Assembly (NCBI RefSeq): GCF_015558675.1
Contig: NZ_JADMOL010000001.1
Coordinates: forward strand, 558,373 to 622,372
Reading direction: 5' to 3'
From: Paenibacillus sp. 1001270B_150601_E10
GTDB lineage: Bacteria > Bacillota > Bacilli > Paenibacillales > Paenibacillaceae
Length of the DNA: 64,000 nt
The translations under genes were made by a program, and so were the position numbers. Positions 54,018 to 63,383 of the stretch are shown here, in pieces (position 1 is the first letter of the stretch; every line of letters begins with the position of its first letter). Under the pieces are notes generated by a model. It was not told the DNA's origin, did no database searches, and saw only the letters and a list, made by a program, of their open reading frames with translations.

Positions 54018-55799
54018 GTGAACAATGGATATTCGCCGCTCGGAACTGATAGTCTCGTGCCCATTCGCTTTGACAAGAGCTGGATGGAGTCGTTCCAAAG
54101 TCGTATCGAACGCAATGGTCCATGGGACGACTGGACATGCTTTCAGCTTGCCTACGAGGCGGAGCAAGCCAAACAAATCCACTCTTTTGACGAGCTGCAA
54201 TGCTTGAATCATCTTACCAACGTGGAGCCACTTCCCCATCAGCTGGATACAGCCCGCAAAGTGCTGCATGAGATGAGAGGTCGTGCTATTCTAGCCGACG
54301 AAGTGGGTCTTGGCAAGACGATTGAAGCGGGTCTCGTATTAAAGGAATATATGATTCGAGGCCTCGTCAAAAAGGTGCTGATTCTAGTACCCGCTTCTCT
54401 TGTTCTTCAGTGGGTGCGAGAGCTTAATCATAAATTCGGCATTCCTGCCATTGCGCAAAAAAAGGAATACCACTGGAGCTCGCCTGTTGTTGTTGCCTCG
54501 ATGGACACCGCAAAGCGCGAGCCGCATCGCACGTATTTGCTTAACCAGGATATCGATATGCTAATCATAGATGAAGCACACAAGCTCAAGAATAAGAAAA
54601 CGACGAATTATCAGTTCATCGTCCAAATGAGAAAAAAATACTGCATGCTGCTTACCGCAACACCTGTGCAGAACGATATGAACGAGCTGTATAATCTTAT
54701 CACACTGCTAAAGCCCGGCCAGCTAGGCGGGCAGGGAGAATTCAGCGCTAATTACATGTTAGACAAGCGTGTGCCTAAGAATGAAGATAATCTGCAGCAG
54801 ACGCTTTCCAAGGTCATGATCCGCAATCGACGCGGCGAGGGCAGCGTTCAATTTACGAAGCGAATCGTTAAAAATGTCCCGCTTGTGCTTTCACCAGACG
54901 AACAGGCGCTATACGATGGCGTTACTCAGTTTATTCGCGAGCAGTATCAGGAGAACGGACAAGACTTTGGCAGCATGTTCTCGATGATTACGCTGCAGCG
55001 AGAGGTATGCTCAAGCCGCGATGCCGTATTTGTGACTCTAGTCAATCTTGCAAAGAAGCTCTCTGAGGACTCTCCGATCCGAGAGCGAATCTGGGATCTG
55101 ATCGATCTCATCAAGAAGGTGACATCGAACACAAAGGCTGAGACTGCGATGGAACTTATTCGCGGCATGAATGACAAGGTCATCGTCTTCACGGAGTACC
55201 GGGCGACTCAGGAGTATTTGCTGCAGTATTTTCACAAGCATGGGCTTATGGCGGTTCCTTACCGAGGAGGCATGAATCGAGGGAAAAAGGATTGGATGAT
55301 GGATCTGTTCCGCGGACGAGCGCAGGTCATGATTGCAACGGAAGCGGGCGGCGAAGGCATTAACCTTCAGTTCTGCCACCATATGATCAACTTCGATCTG
55401 CCATGGAACCCAATGAGAGTCGAGCAGCGCATCGGTCGCGTGCACCGACTTGGCCAGTCCCAAGATGTGAAGATTTATAACCTGTCTACGAGAGGTACGA
55501 TCGAAGAGCATATTTTGAATTTGCTTCATGAAAAGATCAATATGTTTGAGAGCGTAATTGGACGCCTGGATATGATTCTTGAACGCTTGGAACAGCAGGA
55601 TAATTGGGAGCAGAGCATCTCTCGAATCCTGTTGGAGGCCAAGACAGACGAAGAAATTAGGCAGCAGGTCGATTCACTTGGCCGCTCTATCAATTCTATA
55701 AAGGACGAATTGCACACGAACCTCTCCCCTAATGAGAAAGAAGCAACCATTCAAAGCTTCCTTAAGATTTATAGTCATGGATCGGAGGTGCAGCCATGA
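54018..55799 (+). CDS. yqhH: SNF2-family DEAD/DEAH helicase-like ATPase (YqhH family)
   Basis: A 593-residue Swi2/Snf2 ATPase. Motif I is DEVGLGKTIEAG, II is DEAHKLKN, III LTATPVQND, V EAGGEGINLQFC, VI QRIGRVHRLGQ. All motifs are intact, so it should translocate on duplex DNA or remodel protein-nucleic-acid complexes. The GTG at 54018 is eight bases after GGGAGG; upstream ATGs at 53961 and 53994 lack this. It overlaps yqhG by four bases, the arrangement known from B. subtilis. Cellular role unknown. Confidence 0.88.
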   Translation: MNNGYSPLGTDSLVPIRFDKSWMESFQSRIERNGPWDDWTCFQLAYEAEQAKQIHSFDELQCLNHLTNVEPLPHQLDTARKVLHEMRGRAILADEVGLGKTIEAGLVLKEYMIRGLVKKVLILVPASLVLQWVRELNHKFGIPAIAQKKEYHWSSPVVVASMDTAKREPHRTYLLNQDIDMLIIDEAHKLKNKKTTNYQFIVQMRKKYCMLLTATPVQNDMNELYNLITLLKPGQLGGQGEFSANYMLDKRVPKNEDNLQQTLSKVMIRNRRGEGSVQFTKRIVKNVPLVLSPDEQALYDGVTQFIREQYQENGQDFGSMFSMITLQREVCSSRDAVFVTLVNLAKKLSEDSPIRERIWDLIDLIKKVTSNTKAETAMELIRGMNDKVIVFTEYRATQEYLLQYFHKHGLMAVPYRGGMNRGKKDWMMDLFRGRAQVMIATEAGGEGINLQFCHHMINFDLPWNPMRVEQRIGRVHRLGQSQDVKIYNLSTRGTIEEHILNLLHEKINMFESVIGRLDMILERLEQQDNWEQSISRILLEAKTDEEIRQQVDSLGRSINSIKDELHTNLSPNEKEATIQSFLKIYSHGSEVQP

Positions 55800-56920
55800 A
55801 CACCCAGCAGATCGAAAACTTTGTCATGCGCTATCTTGAATCCATGGAATGTCAAGTCATGGAGAAGACGCCAGTCTATGTGACGGTAAAGCTATCTGAA
55901 CAGGCGGATCGCGCGCTGACGAATCGTCCCTACTATTGGGGCTTTGTAGATCGAACAGGCGCAGAGCCCGAGACGATGCGCTTTACGTTTGTATTTGATC
56001 CAGCGAAGCTGCCACCAGAGCGAGGACCCGTCAGCTATGTGACAGCGCCTGTGGGACAGCCTTCAGGCAGCGCCGCTCCTGACCAGGTCCAGGATCCGAT
56101 CATGGGACGCTACTTCGGCGTTGCACCAGCCTTTACCGGCGGTGGCGGCGGAATCGGACGCATCCCAAGGGAAAATGTTCATTACGGCAGCCCAAGGCTC
56201 GAAAGTATGATGCAAGCGGCCGCTGAGCAAGGCCGCTTCGTGTCTCTATTCGATCAAGGCTACGCTGAGCATCGGCCGGTATCACGCGGTCCTAAGCGCT
56301 CTCTTGCCTATGAGCCTTGGCTTATGCTGAATCTTAAGGTTGAATTCGCTTGTGATTTAAAACGGGAAGAGATACATTCGTTTGGCATATCGCTTCATTC
56401 CGGACATCTGGCCGAGCAATTTATGGAGCAGCTTCAGCAAAGAGATATGTCACCGAAGCTTCCAAATCATGTGCATACCGTACCTTCACGATTTACCTTT
56501 GAACAGGGCGTGCTGCTCATTGAGGATCAGCTCAAGCAGCATCTGCAGGATATTGACTTAGCCTGGGCCATTGAGGCCAGTGAACGTTTAGAGGAAGAGC
56601 TGGACCGTTTGGACGCCTATTATATTCCGCTGCTCAAGCAGGAGCAGGAGGCTAAGGCGGCAGGCATTTCGCAGGAGAAAACCCCTCAAGCTGGTGCAGC
56701 ACGTAAAGCCGCCAAGAATAAAGACGCTATGGTTAACCTTAATCTTTCTACTTCCTTTGACTCTAAGGAGAATCAAGAGGAATTGGACGTTCCCTCCATG
56801 ATGAGTCTAGAGGAACAATACAATATGAGGCGTCAAGAGCTGGAATGGCAATTTGAGCCTCGAATCGAAGTGCATCTCATCAATGCGGCTCTCGTTCACT
56901 TGCCTTACGGCCAGTCATGA
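55796..56920 (+). CDS. yqhG: YqhG-family protein
   Basis: A 374-residue conserved Bacillales protein of unknown role. The N-terminal domain reads IENFVMRYLESMECQVMEK and VTVKLSEQADRALTNRPYYW; a middle SLAYEPWLMLNLKVEFACD block is typical. The C-terminal part (~255-360) is coiled-coil-rich and Lys/Glu-rich, and longer than in B. subtilis; a Gly-rich loop (TGGGGGIGR) lies near 120. It overlaps yqhH by ATGA, so the two probably act together. Confidence 0.8.
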   Translation: MNTQQIENFVMRYLESMECQVMEKTPVYVTVKLSEQADRALTNRPYYWGFVDRTGAEPETMRFTFVFDPAKLPPERGPVSYVTAPVGQPSGSAAPDQVQDPIMGRYFGVAPAFTGGGGGIGRIPRENVHYGSPRLESMMQAAAEQGRFVSLFDQGYAEHRPVSRGPKRSLAYEPWLMLNLKVEFACDLKREEIHSFGISLHSGHLAEQFMEQLQQRDMSPKLPNHVHTVPSRFTFEQGVLLIEDQLKQHLQDIDLAWAIEASERLEEELDRLDAYYIPLLKQEQEAKAAGISQEKTPQAGAARKAAKNKDAMVNLNLSTSFDSKENQEELDVPSMMSLEEQYNMRRQELEWQFEPRIEVHLINAALVHLPYGQS

Positions 56921-57168
56921 GCCGTTTTTCCTTTTTATCTGCAACCATGCGACATGCTTGCCGCTCGTTCTGATTCTTCCATGCACAACAACCGATCAGT
57001 TGAGGATATCTGTCATGTAACGTCAAAAATAGAACGAATCTGCACCGCCACGATCCACGTATTGCGACAGTCTTTGTACAAGCCATCCTCTACAATTAAA
57101 GAATAAATATGAATAAACAGGGTACACCATTAATACAATAGAATGTTGCGGACAAATAGAGGTGATTG

Positions 57169-58410
57169 ATGAATATGGCAAATAAAAATGGATGGAAGCA
57201 AGGATTGTGCATGGCAGCAGCTGCAGCCGTTACTTCGGCGGTTTGTGCGAGTATATCTTATTTATTAGTAGGGGCACTTCCACAACTTCCCCTGCTTTCT
57301 TCAGTTAAGCACGTCACGTCTCCGATCACGATCATACAAGAAGCAGCAGCGCATCCGTCTGCTTCTCAGCACTCCTCATGTACACCCTTCATTGATGCAG
57401 GAGCAGACCGATATGCACAATCCTCTTGCATTCATGTGACAAGCAGTTCTCATCCATATAAGAAGCAGCACGCTGTCAGTCATAAGCAAGTATTGGATGA
57501 GGCAATTGGACAAGCCATAGCAGCACTATCCAAAAATGAGCCTTTCACAAGCTGGAAGCATGCAAAAACGGAGGTTCAGCCATTAGGTCCCGGAACGCAC
57601 GGATATCTCGTTCGTATTTTAGACCGAGGCAATCAGTCATTAGGCTATTTTATTCTTCATGTGAATGAACAAGGGGATTATAAGCTAACAGAATACGGTG
57701 CCGGTTCCGAGCTTCCTTATGATCGTCTTACACTAGCAGAAGCCTTAAAGCGCAGTGGTTATAAACAAGATGAGATGAAAGTCGAGGCTATATATCCATC
57801 CGCGTTGATGGCGCTGTGGAAAGTGAGCGCTGACGGAGAAAGTCGTTATTTTGATGCGTTTACAGGTGAAGAAATTCCTTATAGGGAACAACCACTAACA
57901 AAAATAAATTCAAATCGATATGGATCACCGATTATCCTGCCTGCCTCTACGCCGGATTCCATTACACAAGTTAACAAACGGAAGATTCAGAGCAGTTCTG
58001 AAACAAAGGACATCCTGTCATTATGGATGCCAAATGCTGCTCGCATAGGTGGATCGTTTGATCCTTATGAGAACATTCAATGGATGACCAAAAAAAGTAC
58101 GTGGAGCAAAAGCGATGCCGCACAGAAGCTGTTAAAGTGGGAACCGAAATCCCAATCACGTCTTGTATATGTCCATACGGCTACGAAGCAGGACATTCGA
58201 ATCCCATACGCGCTGCGTGGCAAACAAGCATGGTCTGCCGCTATTGTTGATGATAGTGGTTCCACAGCTGTTACTCCAGATCAAAATCGTTCTAACCGAT
58301 CCACAAGCTATTATTACGGGTTAACCTTACAGTCGAACGACAAGGTTATACGGTGGATTCAGCAAAATGATCTGCTTGATGAAGGCTATCTGGTTCCTTT
58401 CACATCCTAA
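57169..58410 (+). CDS. hypothetical membrane-anchored protein
   Basis: A 413-residue protein: one N-terminal membrane segment (GLCMAAAAAVTSAVCASISYLLVG) and a long extracytoplasmic part. Residues ~145-245 look like a PepSY-type alpha/beta domain (YFILHVNEQGDYKLTEYG; ESRYFDAFTGEEIPY). The C-terminal ~150 residues are unrecognised. AGAGGTG lies four bases before this ATG; the ATG at 57175 is the alternative. Not assigned to a function. Confidence 0.6.
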   Translation: MNMANKNGWKQGLCMAAAAAVTSAVCASISYLLVGALPQLPLLSSVKHVTSPITIIQEAAAHPSASQHSSCTPFIDAGADRYAQSSCIHVTSSSHPYKKQHAVSHKQVLDEAIGQAIAALSKNEPFTSWKHAKTEVQPLGPGTHGYLVRILDRGNQSLGYFILHVNEQGDYKLTEYGAGSELPYDRLTLAEALKRSGYKQDEMKVEAIYPSALMALWKVSADGESRYFDAFTGEEIPYREQPLTKINSNRYGSPIILPASTPDSITQVNKRKIQSSSETKDILSLWMPNAARIGGSFDPYENIQWMTKKSTWSKSDAAQKLLKWEPKSQSRLVYVHTATKQDIRIPYALRGKQAWSAAIVDDSGSTAVTPDQNRSNRSTSYYYGLTLQSNDKVIRWIQQNDLLDEGYLVPFTS

Positions 58411-58415
58411 TTCAT

Positions 58416-58461
58416 AAAGGCGCACCGAAAACGTCTATCATGACTCGGGTGCGCCTTTTTT
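58416..58461 (+). terminator. terminator after the membrane-anchored protein gene
   Basis: AAGGCGCACC pairs with GGGTGCGCCTT around a ~20-base loop, then TTTTTGTG. Confidence 0.8.
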
Positions 58462-58482
58462 GTGTGATTTGATTGGTGCTCA

Positions 58483-58749
58483 TCATGTGGCAGACTTTCT
58501 CCATCGTACCTTCGCAATCTTCCCAGTATAGCGAACGATTCGCTTCACGATAGGCTTGCTTGAATCACGCCAATCAGTCGCCCACATTTTGAATCCGAAA
58601 GGCATTAATCCAAACCAGCGAACAAGCCATGGCTCACGCTTTTTCTCCTTCCGTTCCTTCCTGCGTTCCTGTCTGGTTTCCTTCGGAGTATCCATGTACG
58701 TAACCACACGCTGCGTAATGTACTTGATTAGGTCATCACTTTTCGCCAT
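58483..58749 (-). CDS. yqzE: YqzE-family protein
   Basis: A basic 88-residue conserved Bacillales protein. It begins DDLIKYITQRVVTYMDTPKE, has a Lys/Arg/Glu-rich stretch (RQERRKERKEKKRE) and a hydrophobic WFGLMPFGFKMW segment, matching YqzE, which sits near the comG locus in B. subtilis. The C-terminal ~25 residues are longer. Role unknown. Confidence 0.8.
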   Translation of the reverse strand: MAKSDDLIKYITQRVVTYMDTPKETRQERRKERKEKKREPWLVRWFGLMPFGFKMWATDWRDSSKPIVKRIVRYTGKIAKVRWRKSAT

Positions 58750-59027
58750 AAAAACATCACACCTCCCTATTCTTTTTATTGAAGCAAGACACTTCCTGCT
58801 GCTTCTCCCTTTATCACTTAGATCCGTGATGATATCGAAAACATTTAGGAAAGCCGCATCTCGGATTAACGTCGTTCTTCATTCATCTTTAGATGAAGCA
58901 GCTGCTATTAGTGTTAGCGGGAGTCGGTCGTTCTAAACCCTCATCCATTTCCAGCAGACGCATAGAATGGACTTCATCCGATTCGCGCATCATACGGTTA
59001 ATGAATTGGAGAAAAGAGGTCCGACGC

Positions 59028-59744
59028 ATGAACAAGCATTTCTCGATTCGTCTAAGCATGCTCATTGCAGCCTTATTGCTATACATGTCGCTACCTGCGG
59101 CACCTGCTGCTTCCCTACCTTCAGGCGGATCTGAACAGCAGCCCATTGCGCATGTCTTCACCCAGCGATTTGTTCTTATTGATGCTGGACATGGTGGAAT
59201 TGACGGAGGAACCGTTCACGGAAATCTTAAGGAAAAGGATATTAATCTCGCCATTGCTCAAAAGCTGTATCTTCTTTTAAAAGCGAAAGGCGTGCCCGTT
59301 ATTCTTAATCGAACGGGCGATTATGCTTTAAGTGATGATAACCGATGGTCAGCCACCAGGTCCCGTCACAACCGAGATCTAGCTCAACGAAGACAATTAA
59401 GCGAGGAGGTGCCGATATCCATGTTTGTCAGTATTCATGTAAACTGGGGAAAAAACGCTTCTAAGCGGGGGCCTATGGTCCTGCATCAGGAAGAAGGCAG
59501 AAGTCAGGCACTAGCCTTTCTTATCCAACAAGAGCTAGAGACCCTTGCTCCATCGCCCGTTCTTCCTGAGACCGGATCAAAATATTACTTACTGCGACGT
59601 GTCAAACAGCCAGCCGTTATTGTTGAGACAGGATTCATCAGCAATGCAAAGGATCGAAAGCTCCTTACCAGCCGACTGGGCCAGTCCTTAATCGCACAGC
59701 GCTTATGCGACGCTATCATCCATTACCATGCGTTATATTATTGA
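59028..59744 (+). CDS. cwlD: N-acetylmuramoyl-L-alanine amidase, CwlD-like
   Basis: A 238-residue zinc amidase needed for muramic-delta-lactam formation in spore cortex. It has a signal peptide (MNKHFSIRLSMLIAALLLYM) and Amidase_3 ligands: DAGHGGIDGG (His), KEKDIN (Glu), SIHVN (His) and IVETGFISN (catalytic Glu). The ATG at 59028 is eight bases after GAGG; upstream ATGs in frame are not. Its stop overlaps the opposing deacetylase gene by seven bases. Length equals that of B. subtilis CwlD. Confidence 0.9.
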   Translation: MNKHFSIRLSMLIAALLLYMSLPAAPAASLPSGGSEQQPIAHVFTQRFVLIDAGHGGIDGGTVHGNLKEKDINLAIAQKLYLLLKAKGVPVILNRTGDYALSDDNRWSATRSRHNRDLAQRRQLSEEVPISMFVSIHVNWGKNASKRGPMVLHQEEGRSQALAFLIQQELETLAPSPVLPETGSKYYLLRRVKQPAVIVETGFISNAKDRKLLTSRLGQSLIAQRLCDAIIHYHALYY

Positions 59745-60595
59745 AGTGGGATACGTCCCTTGTAAGCAAGCTCCGATATACGCACGAATTGATACTGATC
59801 TTTTACCTTAGGGACAGAACGATGGAGTACAGCTGCTGTCTTCTGTCCTTGGGTACCCACATGGCCGATAGTGATGCAGGCAGACTGATACGACAATATC
59901 TTCCTCACCTCTTCCCATTGCTTTGCGATGTGGGATTCAGTATGAAGATCATCAAGGAATACTTGGTTATATACGATCGATACACCTAGTTCCTCTGCAA
60001 TTTCTCCGGCAACGGATCGGTAATTGGTTTTGCTGTCCAAGTAATACAGACCCTTCTCTTTACATACGCGAAGCACAATGCGCATAATCCGCTTGTCACC
60101 AGTTATTTTTGAGCCCATATGATTATTCATTCCAACAGCGTATGGAACAGCATCAATGGCTTCACGAAGTCGTTGCTCGATCTCGATATCGCTCTGACTC
60201 GATAAGATCGCTCCAGGCCCAAGCCAACTTGCCTTCCCATGTTTAGGCTCCATGGGCATATGGACAATCACTTCATGTCCAAGACTGTGAGCAGCCTCTG
60301 CGTCCTGCTTGGAGCTAGGCAGAAAAGGCATTACCGCCACCGTGATAGGTACAGGAAGCTTGAGCATTTCTTCTGTGCCTCTCATTCGATTGCCAAAGTC
60401 ATCGATAACGATCGCGACTTTCTTATTGACAGCAGAATGATCCGATTTCTGAATGATTGAACGAGCATAGATGGATGGAATGTTCGGAACAGAACTGCTA
60501 AAGAGAATAACAATCGCAAAAGCAAGCCCTATTTGTTTAATTCGTAAATGGTTACATAAAGTTATTTCTGTTTTCCATTTTGACCCTTTGCGCAT
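59738..60595 (-). CDS. divergent polysaccharide deacetylase family protein (YibQ-like)
   Basis: A 285-residue exported protein. It has a signal/anchor helix near residue 25 (IGLAFAIVILFSSSVPNIPS) and a COG2861-type NodB-like domain: KVAIVIDDFGNRM (metal Asp), VIVHMPMEPK (His) and MNNHMGSKIT. The ATG at 60595 is seven bases after GGAGG; the longer reading from 60724 lacks a site. It converges on cwlD. Activity on cell-wall glycan is plausible but not shown. Confidence 0.8.
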   Translation of the reverse strand: MRKGSKWKTEITLCNHLRIKQIGLAFAIVILFSSSVPNIPSIYARSIIQKSDHSAVNKKVAIVIDDFGNRMRGTEEMLKLPVPITVAVMPFLPSSKQDAEAAHSLGHEVIVHMPMEPKHGKASWLGPGAILSSQSDIEIEQRLREAIDAVPYAVGMNNHMGSKITGDKRIMRIVLRVCKEKGLYYLDSKTNYRSVAGEIAEELGVSIVYNQVFLDDLHTESHIAKQWEEVRKILSYQSACITIGHVGTQGQKTAAVLHRSVPKVKDQYQFVRISELAYKGRIPLQ

Positions 60596-60788
60596 AAATG
60601 ATCCTCCAGTGTTTATACTCCATGTAAATGGATACAGGTTAGTATGTGTACCATGGGAAGAAACATGCGTTAACTGGAATAATTCCGATCTAATCGAAGG
60701 ATCCTTAGGCTGTTTAATTGACAACCACTCTAAAAACCCCTAAGATAGTAATTACGCAAAAAAACGAAGAATGCAGGTGATTTACGAT

Positions 60789-61037
60789 ATGTCCTATCAA
60801 CCTATCGTTAAGCATGTAGACGCAAGTGACGACAACCAATCGGTTGGCTTGAAGCAGTTAGTCGTTACGATGCATGATGGAACACAGCTTCGATTGTTCA
60901 ACAACAATGGTAAGAAGACGATCAATCGTTTGCTTACAATCCCATGCCCAATCTGTCGCAAAGATTTCTACTGCAAGTGCTTTGATCGCTTCGTCGATGT
61001 GATCGATGAGCAAGTTCCTGAAGAGAACTGGAAATAG
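60789..61037 (+). CDS. small cysteine-rich protein
   Basis: An 82-residue protein with CPICRKDFYCKCFD near residue 53, a compact set of four cysteines that may bind one metal ion, preceded by a beta-rich half (LKQLVVTMHDGTQLRLFNN). AGGTG lies nine bases before this ATG. A strong terminator follows. Not recognised. Confidence 0.6.
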   Translation: MSYQPIVKHVDASDDNQSVGLKQLVVTMHDGTQLRLFNNNGKKTINRLLTIPCPICRKDFYCKCFDRFVDVIDEQVPEENWK

Positions 61038-61055
61038 CATATTGCTGCTCCAATA

Positions 61056-61101
61056 CATAAGGGGCGTTCCCGCTTTTAGCTTAGCGGGAGCGCCCCTTAT
61101 G
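61056..61101. terminator. bidirectional terminator between the Cys-rich gene and GH36
   Basis: ATAAGGGGCGTTCCCGC pairs with GCGGGAGCGCCCCTTAT (one mismatch) around a short loop; it ends the alpha-galactosidase transcript as well. Confidence 0.85.
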
Positions 61102-61116
61102 TTTACCCAGGTATTA

Positions 61117-63306
61117 CTATTGAACAGCCTTTAATCTCCACATGATGCTGCCAAAGTCACCATGAGGGACTTTCACAGGCATTCCCGCATACATCAATTC
61201 ATCCCCCTGATACACTTCGCCCGTTTCCAAGACTTCGTATAGCTTCGCCGGGTCTAGTCCCTGCATGCGAATATATGGAATAGGCCCATTGCCAACAATG
61301 GAAGCAGAGACGTAGGTCCATACAGCCTGCGTCTTATCTCTAGATACATACATCCATGAGGCATGACCGTTCTCTGTTGGATTTACGAGGCGATACTGAT
61401 CACCGAACAACACGATCGAACGAATGCTCTTATACAATTCGACTTGCTCGCTAACTACTTTCTTCTCCTCATCCGTAAGCTTCGTCAGATCCTGTTCATA
61501 TCCCAGCACCCCTGCCATAGACACATGCCCCCTTGTCTGGAGTGGTGTCGTTCGACCCATGATATGATTCGGAACGGCCGATACATGTGATGCCATGGCG
61601 CTCGCAGGATAGACAAGACTTGTTCCATGCTGGATCGCAAGCCGTGCAATCGCATCGGTATTGTCGCTTGTCCACGTCTGCGGCATGTAGTAGAGCATGC
61701 CAGGATCGAACCGTCCGCCTCCGCCTGAGCAGCTTTCGAATAGAATGTGTGGAAAGCGATTCGTGAGCTTCTCCATCATGTCATAAAGATTCAGCATATA
61801 GCGATGAGCCGTTTCACGCTGACGCTCTGGCGGCAGCGCAGGCGAGCCGATCTCAGTCATGTTACGGTTCATATCCCACTTCACGTATACGATCGGCGTG
61901 CTTTCCAATACCAAAGCGATCTGATTATAGATGTAGTCGCATACTTCCCTGCGGGAAAAGTCAAGCACAAGCTGCCTGCGTCCTTCTGTCCGGCGGCGCC
62001 CCTCCACATGCAAGCACCATTCAGGATGCGCTCTGTACAGATCGCTGTCTGGAGACACCATCTCCGGCTCGAACCAGAGCCCGAACTTCAGATTCTTGCT
62101 GTGGAAGTCTTCGTATACGCCATGCAGCCCGTTTGGCAGCTTCTTTCGATCTTCCACCCAGTCGCCAAGCGAGCTGTTATCGCTATCGCGTCTGCCGAAC
62201 CAGCCATCATCAAGCACAAACATTTCGATGCCAAGCTCGCTTGCAACCGAACCAATCTGACCCAGCTTCTCTGCATTGAAGCTGAAATACGTGGCCTCCC
62301 AATTATTCACTTTCACAGGACGAACTTCATCCCGATAAAGACCGCGGCAAAGACGTTCTCGGTATAAACGATGATACGTTCTTGACATCTCTCCTATGCC
62401 TTCATAGGAATATACCATCACGACCTCCGGCGCCTGGAAAGACTCTCCGCTGTCCAGCAGCCACGAAAAGTCAAACGGATTGATACCCATGAGCACACGA
62501 GTCGTTCCGTACTGATCAACATCTGCTCGACCGACAAAGCTTCCGCTATAGACGAAGCTAAAGCCGTATGCTTCTCCACTGCTCTCCGTTGCATCAGGAG
62601 ATACCAAAGCAAGGAATGGGTTATGCTCATGCCCGCTTGCACCACGGCGACTCTCAATTGCAACGGCCCCGCTAGTCAGCGGAGTGCGCTTCACATGCCG
62701 CTCTCTTGCCCATGTGCCGGCGAGATGAATCATCTCATACTGATCATGATGGAAATCAACCGCTGCGCTCAATGCCGCTTCCAAGCGAACAGCATGCACG
62801 TTCTCGTTAATGATGCGAGCAGATCGGGTAATAACGTCGCGGTCTTGGTAGACACTGTATTGCAAGATCACTTTTAGCCCGCTCACGCGATCTTGCAGCT
62901 CAATCTCAAGCGTATCTGCCTCTTCGTCCTGCTCAACATATACGGCTGGCAATCCTTCAAGGCGAGGCTTGCCTTTATTTATGCGGTGCGTCACATACTC
63001 AATCTCTGTCGCAGAGGTACCATCCGCGTAGCGCAGCTCTAGCGCAGGATGTCTAAAATCTCCTGTACCGTAAGCAGGGTATTCTTGCGGCAAGGTATCC
63101 AGCGTCATCGTTGATTTCGACGAATCCCAGTTCGGGCTGAAGGATGGTCGCTGGGCATAGTGAATAAAGTGCTGCATTCCTCCACTTACCCTTCTTCCCC
63201 AATACACATGAGCAAGGAATCTCCCATCTACAATCTGCATGACATAGCTTGTCTTTGGTGTGTGCAGGTAAATAAGCTGATCCTGCTCGTTAACATGAAT
63301 GCTCAT
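61117..63306 (-). CDS. alpha-galactosidase, glycoside hydrolase family 36
   Basis: A 729-residue GH36 enzyme releasing alpha-galactose from melibiose, raffinose and related sugars. The N-terminal beta-sandwich is ~1-330; the barrel carries the nucleophile in VYVKWDMNRN (~470) and the acid/base in TWTSDNTDA (~545), with LDDGWFGRRD, LKFGLWFEPEMVS and ESCSGGGGRFD as family marks. No signal peptide, so cytoplasmic. The ATG at 63306 is used, with GAGGAG 11 bases upstream; a GTG at 63318 abuts the site. Upstream in the same direction lies an Idh/MocA oxidoreductase. Confidence 0.95.
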   Translation of the reverse strand: MSIHVNEQDQLIYLHTPKTSYVMQIVDGRFLAHVYWGRRVSGGMQHFIHYAQRPSFSPNWDSSKSTMTLDTLPQEYPAYGTGDFRHPALELRYADGTSATEIEYVTHRINKGKPRLEGLPAVYVEQDEEADTLEIELQDRVSGLKVILQYSVYQDRDVITRSARIINENVHAVRLEAALSAAVDFHHDQYEMIHLAGTWARERHVKRTPLTSGAVAIESRRGASGHEHNPFLALVSPDATESSGEAYGFSFVYSGSFVGRADVDQYGTTRVLMGINPFDFSWLLDSGESFQAPEVVMVYSYEGIGEMSRTYHRLYRERLCRGLYRDEVRPVKVNNWEATYFSFNAEKLGQIGSVASELGIEMFVLDDGWFGRRDSDNSSLGDWVEDRKKLPNGLHGVYEDFHSKNLKFGLWFEPEMVSPDSDLYRAHPEWCLHVEGRRRTEGRRQLVLDFSRREVCDYIYNQIALVLESTPIVYVKWDMNRNMTEIGSPALPPERQRETAHRYMLNLYDMMEKLTNRFPHILFESCSGGGGRFDPGMLYYMPQTWTSDNTDAIARLAIQHGTSLVYPASAMASHVSAVPNHIMGRTTPLQTRGHVSMAGVLGYEQDLTKLTDEEKKVVSEQVELYKSIRSIVLFGDQYRLVNPTENGHASWMYVSRDKTQAVWTYVSASIVGNGPIPYIRMQGLDPAKLYEVLETGEVYQGDELMYAGMPVKVPHGDFGSIMWRLKAVQ

Positions 63307-63383
63307 GAATACAGCCACTCCTCAAAATGCTTTTTCCTTATAGTAAAGTGCCATGCTTTATGCTGAACATAGGATAGGTACAG

